A DNA stretch of 35,870 nt from Candidatus Competibacteraceae bacterium (lineage in GTDB: Bacteria; Pseudomonadota; Gammaproteobacteria; Competibacterales; Competibacteraceae). The stretch covers positions 1 to 35,870 of the forward strand of contig RXIW01000039.1 of NCBI GenBank assembly GCA_003989065.1, read 5' to 3'. Below are positions 7,460 through 13,740 of this stretch, piece by piece. Under the pieces are notes generated by a model, which saw only the letters and a program-made list of their open reading frames with translations, searched no databases and was not told the origin of the DNA. How positions within the stretch are numbered: the stretch's first letter is position 1; each line of letters starts with the position of its first letter. The position numbers and the translations under genes are program-made.

Positions 7460-8131
7460 ATGTATCGCTTTGTCCTTGGAGTTCTTCTGTGTGGACTGCT
7501 GGTTGGTTGCGACTCATCGCCGCCGCCGCCGCCGCTGTCGGCCACGCCGCAGGGGCGCAATGTCTCGGCCGACACCCTGGCTTCCGGCGCGGCGCAATGG
7601 CGCGCCAATCGTCATGGCCCGGCCGCGCCGGCGTCGTCGGCCGCCGCGCCGGCCAAGTCCGAAACTGCCCCGCGCACCCTGGAATGGGACGATCTGATGC
7701 CGGCCGATTTCGATCCGGGCGCGCCGTTCAGGGATTTCGACGCCAGCCTGCTGACCGACGACGATCCCCGCGCCAAGGCCAAGCTGGCGGAATTGCGCAA
7801 GCTGTGGGACGAAGCGCCGGTCGTCGCCGCTCTGGACGGCACGCAGGTGCGGCTGCCTGGTTTCGCTGTGCCGCTGGATCTGGACGAGCAGCACACCACC
7901 CGCTTCCTGCTAGTGCCGTATGTCGGGGCTTGCATCCATGTGCCGCCGCCGCCGCTCAACCAGACCGTGCTGGTGGAAGCGCCACAGGGCGCGACCATTC
8001 ACGGGCTGTTCGATCCGGTATGGGTCACCGGGCGGATGTCGGTGCAGCGCGCCACCACCGAACTGGCCAGCGCCGGCTATACCTTGACCGCCACCGCCGT
8101 CGAGCCCTATCACGGCAAGATCCTGCGCTGA
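7460..8131 (+). CDS. DUF3299 lipoprotein at the end of the zinc cluster
   Basis: A 223-residue predicted lipoprotein: MYRFVLGVLLCGLLVGC ends in a lipobox, with the lipidated Cys at position 17, followed by a Pro/Ser/Ala-rich linker (PPPPPLSATP). The C-terminal half has DGTQVRLPGFAVPLD and PYVGACIHVPPPPLNQTV, the conserved core of DUF3299 proteins. The biochemical role of DUF3299 is not established; members often sit beside DUF2796 and MacB-type ABC genes, as here. It is the last gene of the tight run that began at 2180. The linker is long and repetitive in sequence. Confidence is high for the family and low for function. Confidence 0.82.
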   Translation: MYRFVLGVLLCGLLVGCDSSPPPPPLSATPQGRNVSADTLASGAAQWRANRHGPAAPASSAAAPAKSETAPRTLEWDDLMPADFDPGAPFRDFDASLLTDDDPRAKAKLAELRKLWDEAPVVAALDGTQVRLPGFAVPLDLDEQHTTRFLLVPYVGACIHVPPPPLNQTVLVEAPQGATIHGLFDPVWVTGRMSVQRATTELASAGYTLTATAVEPYHGKILR

Positions 8132-8157
8132 GCGGTCCATCCGCGCCGCGCCGTAAC

Positions 8158-8185
8158 CATCGCCGCCGCCGCGTCGGCGACGATG
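8158..8185 (+). terminator. GC-rich hairpin after the zinc operon, possible terminator
   Basis: An 11-base arm at 8158-8168 pairs with 8175-8185 with a single mismatch and a six-base loop, 26 bases after the lipoprotein stop. No T-run follows, so it may instead protect the mRNA 3' end or act with Rho. Position and stem strength are the only support. Confidence 0.35.
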
Positions 8186-8321
8186 GGGTGACACAGTGCG
8201 CATCCTTGGGGAACCTTCCGTCATGCGGCCCGCCCAAACGGGCATCCTGGCATGATGGTTCGCTACGATCCGTCATTCCCGCCGTTTCACGGTTTTCACG
8301 GTATCGTCCCTTGGGAGTTTT

Positions 8322-10049
8322 ATGGAACAACAAAAATTCACCCGCGCTCATATCGCCCGGGTCTGGCGTCTGATCTACAGTTACTGGACTTCTGGGCAGT
8401 GGCCGAGCGCCTGGCTGTTGTTGCTGGTGGTGCTGTCCGGCAACTTCGCCCTGGTCTACATGTCGGTGCGGTTCAACACCTGGTATCGCGAGTTCTATGA
8501 TGCCTTACAGAATTACGACGCCGCCGCCTTCTGGGCCGCGCTGGCCACCTTCGGCATCCTGGCGGCGGTGTACATCGCCATCGCGGGCACCCGCTATATC
8601 CTGCGCATGTGGCTGCGCATCCGCTGGCGCACCTGGCTGACCGAGCATTATCAAGGCGCCTGGCTACGCCATAAGGCGTTCTACCGGCTGAAATTGCTCG
8701 GCGTGACGGTCGATAACCCCGACCAGCGTATCTCCGACGACCTCAATAGCTTCACCGAACAGACCATGACCCTGTTCTTCGGCCTGGTGAACGCGGTTTC
8801 CACTTTGCTGAGTTTCTCGGTGGTGCTGTGGGGGCTGTCGGCGACCCTGCCGCTGACCCTGGGCGATACCCAATATCAGATTCCCGGATTTCTGTTCTGG
8901 GGCGCGTTGGTCTACGCCATCGTCGGCACCTGGTTGACCCATCTGATCGGTCGGCGCTTGATTCCACTCAATTTCCAACAGGAGAAGGTCGAAGCCGACT
9001 ACCGCTTCAACCTGATGCGGCTGCGCGAAAATCTGGAATCGGTGGCGCTGTACGGCGGCGAAGAGGTCGAAGACGAACGGCTGCGCGCCCGTTTCCGCCG
9101 CGTCATCGATAATTTCCACCGCATCATCCGCACCGGCTTCAAGGTCGACATGTTCAACGCCGGCTATAGTCAGATCTCGGTGATCGTGCCCTATCTGGTG
9201 GTGGCCCCGGTCTACTTCAGCACCCGAATGCCGTTTGGCCAGTTGATGCAGATCGGTAATGCTTTCAACAAGGTGCAGGATTCGCTGTCGTTCTTCATCG
9301 ACGCCTACCAGAGCATTGCCTCCTGGCGCGCGGTCACTTTGCGGCTGACCCAGTTCACCGAAGCGGTCGATCATCTGGATGAGCGGGTGGCCGCCATCAC
9401 CCAATTGCGACGCGAGCCGGCGGCGCGTCCCGTCATCCAGAATCTGGAGATCGACCGGCCGGATGGCATGGCCCTGTTGCGAGGGTTGGATTTGAGCCTC
9501 GATCGCGGCGATTCGCTGCTGATCGCCGGCGCTTCGGGCACGGGTAAGAGCACCTTGTTGCGCACCCTGGCCGGGGTCTGGCCCTATGCGCGCGGTGTGG
9601 TGCAATTGCCTGGTGCGGCGGTGCTGTTCGTGCCGCAGCGCCCCTATCTGCCCATCGGCACCTTGCGGGAAGCGCTGTTGTACCCACAACGCAGCACGCT
9701 GGACGACGCCGTGTTGCAACAGGCGTTACGCGATGTCGGGCTGGAACGTTTCGCCGAGGCGCTGGATACGGTCGAGGATTGGGCGCAGACCCTGTCCGGC
9801 GGCGAACAGCAACGGATCGCTTTCGCCCGCATCCTGCTGCGCCAGCCGAAGTGGCTATTCCTCGACGAAGCCAGTTCGGCGCTGGACGAGCCGTCCGAAC
9901 TGGCGCTCTATCGGCTGATCCGCCAGCGCCTGCCGGATACGGCCATCGTCAGCGTCGGTCATCGCAGCACGCTGCGGGCCTTCCACGAGCGGCAACTGCA
10001 GCTCGATGGTATAGGCGGTTGGCAATTGTCGGCCATGGCCGCCGTCTGA
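8322..10049 (+). CDS. SbmA/BacA (YddA)-like ABC transporter, fused membrane and ATPase domains
   Basis: A 575-residue half-transporter. The N-terminal membrane region (about residues 20-330) has the family pattern NTWYREFYDALQNYDAAAFW and FFGLVNAVSTLLSFSVVLWG. The C-terminal ATPase has Walker A GASGTGKST (403-411), signature LSGGEQQR and Walker B WLFLDEASSALD. This is the ABCD-like group that includes E. coli YddA and mycobacterial BacA-type proteins, involved in uptake of peptides, corrinoids or other hydrophilic compounds; the substrate here cannot be read from sequence. A GGGAG ribosome-binding site precedes the ATG. It is separated from the zinc operon by 190 bases, so it is probably its own unit. 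Confidence 0.87.
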   Translation: MEQQKFTRAHIARVWRLIYSYWTSGQWPSAWLLLLVVLSGNFALVYMSVRFNTWYREFYDALQNYDAAAFWAALATFGILAAVYIAIAGTRYILRMWLRIRWRTWLTEHYQGAWLRHKAFYRLKLLGVTVDNPDQRISDDLNSFTEQTMTLFFGLVNAVSTLLSFSVVLWGLSATLPLTLGDTQYQIPGFLFWGALVYAIVGTWLTHLIGRRLIPLNFQQEKVEADYRFNLMRLRENLESVALYGGEEVEDERLRARFRRVIDNFHRIIRTGFKVDMFNAGYSQISVIVPYLVVAPVYFSTRMPFGQLMQIGNAFNKVQDSLSFFIDAYQSIASWRAVTLRLTQFTEAVDHLDERVAAITQLRREPAARPVIQNLEIDRPDGMALLRGLDLSLDRGDSLLIAGASGTGKSTLLRTLAGVWPYARGVVQLPGAAVLFVPQRPYLPIGTLREALLYPQRSTLDDAVLQQALRDVGLERFAEALDTVEDWAQTLSGGEQQRIAFARILLRQPKWLFLDEASSALDEPSELALYRLIRQRLPDTAIVSVGHRSTLRAFHERQLQLDGIGGWQLSAMAAV

Positions 10050-10060
10050 GCCGCCCAACC

Positions 10061-10088
10061 GGTCCGGCGTTCGGTGCGGCGTCGGACC
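10061..10088. terminator. Hairpin between convergent genes, possible bidirectional terminator
   Basis: GGTCCG at 10061-10066 pairs perfectly with CGGACC at 10083-10088, and the enclosed bases are also GC-rich. It lies between the stops of the ABC gene (10049) and the convergent DUF4239 gene (10089). There is no T-run on either strand, which weakens the case for an intrinsic terminator. Confidence 0.35.
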
Positions 10089-10865
10089 TCATTTCATGCT
10101 GGCGCGGAGTTCCACCAGGGCCTGATCGAAGGCATCGACCCGGATCAGGCCCAGGCGCGGAAATTCCAGATCGAGAATGACGTACACCACGATCGCCATG
10201 GCAGTGGCGAAACCCAGCATATGGAGCCAGTTGCGGGTCTTGCCGCTGGCCATGCCGTAGCCGGCCAGCAGGGCGCTGGCCAGCGCCAGACCGAACAGCA
10301 TCACGAAAATGGTCAACGGCGGGTGGATCTTGGTGGCCATGGTGCGGGTGGTGGTGATGTCGATCATGTCGTTCAGGGCCGGTAGCAACAGCATCGTCGC
10401 AGCGGGCGGCGCGCCCTCCATCCGACCTGCGGCGATGGCCTGAATCCAGATCTCCCCCTGCAATTGATCGGCCTTGAGCATCTCGGCCTGGACCGCCTCC
10501 AGATCCGGCACCTTGTGATAGGTGGCCAGGCGAGCGTCCACGTAGTGCCGAAACAGATCGCGCAGCGCCGGCTGCACACTGGCCGGCAGCAGATCGAGCC
10601 GCAGATAGGCGGTACCGATGGCGTTGGTTTCCTTGACGATCAAATCCCGCCGTAGGTCGAAGCGCGACGCCGCACCGGAGAAGGTGAACGCGATCAGCAG
10701 CCCCAGCAGGGCGAAGACTGCGCTTTCGACCGTGCCGGTTCCGGCCCGCGCCCCCTCGGGATCGAGGTGAAGTCGTCGCTGGCCGAGCCGTCGGCCCAGT
10801 TCCAGCAGGAACAGCATACCCAACATCAAGCCAAGAGCCAGCAAGGAAGCGACCAGTGCGTTCAT
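10089..10865 (-). CDS. DUF4239 (bestrophin-like) membrane protein
   Basis: A 258-residue protein with two N-terminal helices (ALVASLLALGLMLGMLFLLEL and SAVFALLGLLIAFTFSGAA), a central cytosolic part with the conserved KETNAIGTAYLRLDLLP, and two C-terminal helices (IFVMLFGLALASALLAGYG and FATAMAIVVYVILDLEFPR). This layout and the NAIGTAYLRLDLLP motif are characteristic of DUF4239, sometimes annotated bestrophin-like; an ion-channel role is only suggested. The ATG at 10865 is preferred because it begins directly at the first helix. An in-frame GTG at 10946 would add 27 low-complexity residues without a good ribosome-binding site. Confidence 0.78.
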   Translation of the reverse strand: MNALVASLLALGLMLGMLFLLELGRRLGQRRLHLDPEGARAGTGTVESAVFALLGLLIAFTFSGAASRFDLRRDLIVKETNAIGTAYLRLDLLPASVQPALRDLFRHYVDARLATYHKVPDLEAVQAEMLKADQLQGEIWIQAIAAGRMEGAPPAATMLLLPALNDMIDITTTRTMATKIHPPLTIFVMLFGLALASALLAGYGMASGKTRNWLHMLGFATAMAIVVYVILDLEFPRLGLIRVDAFDQALVELRASMK

Positions 10866-11024
10866 AGAATCCGTGTTCGAATCGGCAGGAGAGGGGGCAG
10901 ATGGCGCGGGCGGGTAGATCGCCGCCCGCGCCTCTTGTGTTGACACAGGTTATGATTTTAGCGGTTCGATGGCGGGAGTGCTCGCAGTGCGCTGTCTCCG
11001 GGAAGGCATTCGGCGTCGTCGGCC

Positions 11025-11054
11025 GCTCGGCGCGGTATAGCTCGGCGCGGTATA
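11025..11054. repeat. Two perfect tandem copies of a 15-base unit
   Basis: GCTCGGCGCGGTATA occurs at 11025-11039 and again immediately at 11040-11054, just past the 3' end of the unknown coiled-coil gene. It is a minimal tandem duplication with no evident role. Confidence 0.9.
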
Positions 11055-11057
11055 GCG

Positions 11058-12104
11058 TCAGCGGATCGACTGCAGCAGGCGATTGGCTTCCTGGAAGAAA
11101 TCGGGCTGTGGCAGCAGGTCGGCGCTGGGAAAGCGGACCAGCAGCGCGGTGACCCGGCGCTCATCGCTCAGCACGATATCTTGAAAAGTCATGGTGTTGG
11201 CGACGCGCCCCGCGTCGGCGGAAACTTTGGTGTTGGTGTGATCCAGGGTGAATTCGACCGTTTCCAGCCGCAGCAGCGCTTCCGGTTCGTTCAGGGTCGC
11301 GGCCACCTTGGCCAGATGGTCGTCGAGCGTCGCCGAATCGGCGCGCAGCTGGTTCAATTCGGTTTCGAGATCTTGCAACTGCTGTTCGAGGGCAGCCAGG
11401 TCATGCGGCGTGGCGTCGGTCGCTGTGGTATCGGTGAGGGCTTCGAAACCAACTTGCGCCTGGTGCAATAAACCGGCTTTCCGCTGAAGCAGTTGGCGTT
11501 GCTGCTGTTCCAGCTGGGTTTTCTGGATGCGGGTGGCGGTCAGGCGCTGCAGGGCGGTTTCGACCAGGTAATCGAAGCCGCGCCGCATCAGTTCCCGGCG
11601 GGTGTCCTGTTCCTGGCCGGTCAGGAAACCCAGCCGGTGGTTGCAGAAGTTGACGACGACCTGCGCCACGTCACGGCGCAGGATATCGCCATCCATTTCG
11701 ATGCCGAGGACATTCTTTTCCACCCGGATCGCGCCGAGTCCGCCGTACAGTTCCGTCGGCAGGGGCGCGGACCTCTGTTGCAGATAATGACGGACGCCGT
11801 CGCTGAAGCTCAGGATGTCTCGCAGGCTGTCCGGAGAGGCGAACAGGGCGCGCAGTCGCGGATCGCTCATGTAGCCCTGGCGGTCGGCGGTGACGGGGCC
11901 GGGCAGGGCGTTGACGAAGTTCACCACGAAATCGATGGCGCGTTCCACCGGCGTCCACAGCTTGCGCCGGTAGTGGCTCACCGCCCGCAGGCGGGGGTCG
12001 GTGCCGTCCACCACCCGTTCGATGCCGCGCAGCATCAAGTCCTTGTCGAATTTGCTGGGCGATTTGGCGCTGGTAAAGATGGAATGCAGCAAGCGAAACG
12101 CCAT
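11058..12104 (-). CDS. Unrecognised protein with a C-terminal coiled coil
   Basis: A 348-residue soluble protein that I cannot assign. It has no signal peptide or membrane helix. The N-terminal half (1-180) is mixed helical with motifs such as WTPVERAIDFVVNFVNALPG and LGIEMDGDILRRDVAQVVV. Residues about 190-290 form a Gln/Leu/Glu-rich predicted coiled coil (TQLEQQQRQLLQRKAGLLHQ; LAALEQQLQDLETELNQL), and the tail is globular. A good AGGAGA ribosome-binding site precedes the ATG. It lies 76 bases downstream of fabI on the same strand and could be cotranscribed with it. A structural or scaffold role is conceivable, but that is a guess. Confidence 0.7.
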   Translation of the reverse strand: MAFRLLHSIFTSAKSPSKFDKDLMLRGIERVVDGTDPRLRAVSHYRRKLWTPVERAIDFVVNFVNALPGPVTADRQGYMSDPRLRALFASPDSLRDILSFSDGVRHYLQQRSAPLPTELYGGLGAIRVEKNVLGIEMDGDILRRDVAQVVVNFCNHRLGFLTGQEQDTRRELMRRGFDYLVETALQRLTATRIQKTQLEQQQRQLLQRKAGLLHQAQVGFEALTDTTATDATPHDLAALEQQLQDLETELNQLRADSATLDDHLAKVAATLNEPEALLRLETVEFTLDHTNTKVSADAGRVANTMTFQDIVLSDERRVTALLVRFPSADLLPQPDFFQEANRLLQSIR

Positions 12105-12180
12105 GATCGTTCTCCTTCAGGTGGGTTTGCGCGCGAGCGATGCGCGGCGGCTACGGTCGGCGGCGAACCCATTTCCGTCA

Positions 12181-12963
12181 TCACGCCATGATGTTGACCC
12201 CACCGTCGACGTAGATCGTATCGCCGGTCAGACGCCGGGCGTAGGGGGTGGCGAGGAAGGCGCAGGTGAATCCGACGTCCATGATGTCCACCAGTTCGCC
12301 GAGCGGGGCGCGCACCGCAGCTTCGTTGAGCATCAGACCGAAGTCCTTCAACCCCGACGCGGCGCGGGTCTTGAGCGGTCCCGGCGAGATGGCGTGCACC
12401 CGGATCTTCTGCGGCCCGAGCTCATAGGCCAGATAGCGGCAACAGGCTTCCAGCGCCGCTTTCACCGGCCCCATCACATTATAGTTGGGCGCGACTTCGT
12501 TGGCGCCGTGGTAGCTCATGGCGAACAGCGTGCCGCCATCGGTCATCAGCGGCGCGGCCAGCTTGGCCATACGCACGAAGGAATGGCAGGAGATGTCCAT
12601 GGCCTTGGCGAAGCCGGCCGCCGAGCAGTTCAGCAGGCCGCCCTGCAAGTCTTCCTTGGGGGCGAAGGCGATGGAATGAACCAGGATGTCGAGCTGGCCC
12701 CATTGTTGGGTGATGGCGTCGAACAGAGCTTCGAGCTGGCCGGGTTGACTGACGTCGAGCGGCATGAAGATCGGAGCTTCCAGTTGCTGCGCCAGCGGTT
12801 CCACGTACGGCTTGGATTTTTCGTTGAGATAGGTGATCGCTAGATCGGCTTCCAGTTCGCGGAAAGCCTTGGCGCAGCCGTAGGCGATCGAATGTTCGTT
12901 GGCGATGCCGACGACCAGCGCTTTCTTGCCCTTGAGCAGGGGACGGGGGATTTCGACGGTCAT
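12181..12963 (-). CDS. fabI: Enoyl-[acyl-carrier-protein] reductase (NADH), FabI family
   Basis: A 260-residue short-chain dehydrogenase of the FabI type. Cofactor motif VVGIANEHSIAYG lies at residues 17-29; SIAFAPKEDL is at 97-106. The catalytic signature is Tyr151, Tyr161 and Lys168 (YHGANEVAPNYNVMGPVK), matching E. coli Tyr146/Tyr156/Lys163 with a constant offset of five. It reduces trans-2-enoyl-ACP in the last step of fatty-acid elongation. Details such as SIAFAPKEDL, NYNVMGPVKAALEA and AISPGPLKTRAASG resemble the alphaproteobacterial FabI branch more than the E. coli one. As I recall, that branch is often found beside DUF3141, MaoC-phosphotransacetylase and acetate kinase genes. A GGAGAA ribosome-binding site supports the start. 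Confidence 0.92.
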   Translation of the reverse strand: MTVEIPRPLLKGKKALVVGIANEHSIAYGCAKAFRELEADLAITYLNEKSKPYVEPLAQQLEAPIFMPLDVSQPGQLEALFDAITQQWGQLDILVHSIAFAPKEDLQGGLLNCSAAGFAKAMDISCHSFVRMAKLAAPLMTDGGTLFAMSYHGANEVAPNYNVMGPVKAALEACCRYLAYELGPQKIRVHAISPGPLKTRAASGLKDFGLMLNEAAVRAPLGELVDIMDVGFTCAFLATPYARRLTGDTIYVDGGVNIMA

Positions 12964-13050
12964 GGATCGTATTCTCCGGGGTCGGTGATGGTTGCAGGGT
13001 TGGAAGCTGCCTCTCCTGGGCGCAGGACAGGCGGCGCGGCATCGGCGTGC

Positions 13051-13068
13051 AAAAAGCCCGAAAGCGGG
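13051..13068 (-). terminator. Short intrinsic terminator after the small exported protein gene
   Basis: On the minus strand a CCCG-CTTT-CGGG hairpin is followed at once by C and TTTTT (13051-13055 on the plus strand read AAAAA). It lies 54 bases past the stop of the gene at 13122 and before fabI, so it should separate the two transcripts at least partly. The stem is only four base pairs. A second, larger inverted repeat lies between it and the gene (13070-13110). Confidence 0.5.
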
Positions 13069-13069
13069 T

Positions 13070-13110
13070 GCAGGGGCAGTCGTTGGCCTGGGTGACCCGG
13101 CTGCCCCTGC
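13070..13110. repeat. Perfect 10-base inverted repeat downstream of 13122 gene
   Basis: GCAGGGGCAG at 13070-13079 pairs perfectly with CTGCCCCTGC at 13101-13110; the 21-base loop can form an inner GGGT/ACCC pair. It is probably part of the 3' end structure of the small exported protein transcript, together with the T-run hairpin just beyond. Confidence 0.6.
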
Positions 13111-13121
13111 CAGGAACTAGC

Positions 13122-13571
13122 TTATCGCTCCATGGTGACCGTGATGCCGCTGGCCGACCCGACGTCCAGCTGCAGACCCTTGGTCCGCGACTCCAGGCGC
13201 ATGATCACGCCGTTCTGGTTCTTGAGCCGCAAGCCGCCGACGCCGCCACCCAGCGCGACGCTGGCGGCTAGCTTGGTGTAGGTGCCGGGGAATTGCGACA
13301 CGTCCTGCAAGTCGTAGACTTCGCCCGCCGCACTCATCTTGGAGATGCCGACATTGACGCCCATGCTCAGACCGCCGACCTTGAAGGGATATTGCCGGCC
13401 CTGAAAGGTCAGCACGCCGCCGCCGGTGCTGCCGCCCACGATCAGGGCGAACTGGGTTTCGTCGATCGAAACCATCCCGGACGGCTGTTTGCTATCGGCC
13501 GCCAGGGTCAGACCACCTACCAGCAACGTCGCGGCCAGCATGGCCGAACCCATCATCTTGAAGGGCTTCAT
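13122..13571 (-). CDS. Small Gly-rich exported protein of unknown function
   Basis: A 149-residue protein with a clear signal peptide (MKPFKMMGSAMLAATLLVGG, cleavage likely after LTLAA near residue 25). The mature part is Gly-rich and beta-like: FALIVGGSTGGGVLTFQGR, YPFKVGGLSMGVNVG, and GGGVGGLRLKNQNGVIMRL. I have a sense of homologous periplasmic proteins with GGGVLTFQG and KNQNGV motifs in other proteobacteria but cannot name the family with confidence; a DUF1134-like lipid-binding fold is one possibility. A GAGGAG ribosome-binding site precedes the ATG. It sits between fabI and the DUF3141 gene, with its own probable terminator. Confidence 0.72.
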   Translation of the reverse strand: MKPFKMMGSAMLAATLLVGGLTLAADSKQPSGMVSIDETQFALIVGGSTGGGVLTFQGRQYPFKVGGLSMGVNVGISKMSAAGEVYDLQDVSQFPGTYTKLAASVALGGGVGGLRLKNQNGVIMRLESRTKGLQLDVGSASGITVTMER

Positions 13572-13740
13572 CGTCTTTATTGCTCCTCAGGTTATCGAAT
13601 CGGAATAGTGGGCCATATCCTGGCCGAATTCCGCTGCGGTCGACCAATCATCGCCGCAACGGATCGGTGCGATCCTGCGCACCGGCTTCGGTATATTACG
13701 GCTCCGCAGTAGGGATTTCATCGGGACGTTCGCGCCGCGC

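Noticed and set aside
10866-10946. GTG start at 10946 for the DUF4239 protein
   Set aside because: It adds 27 low-complexity residues before the first membrane helix and has no good ribosome-binding site.
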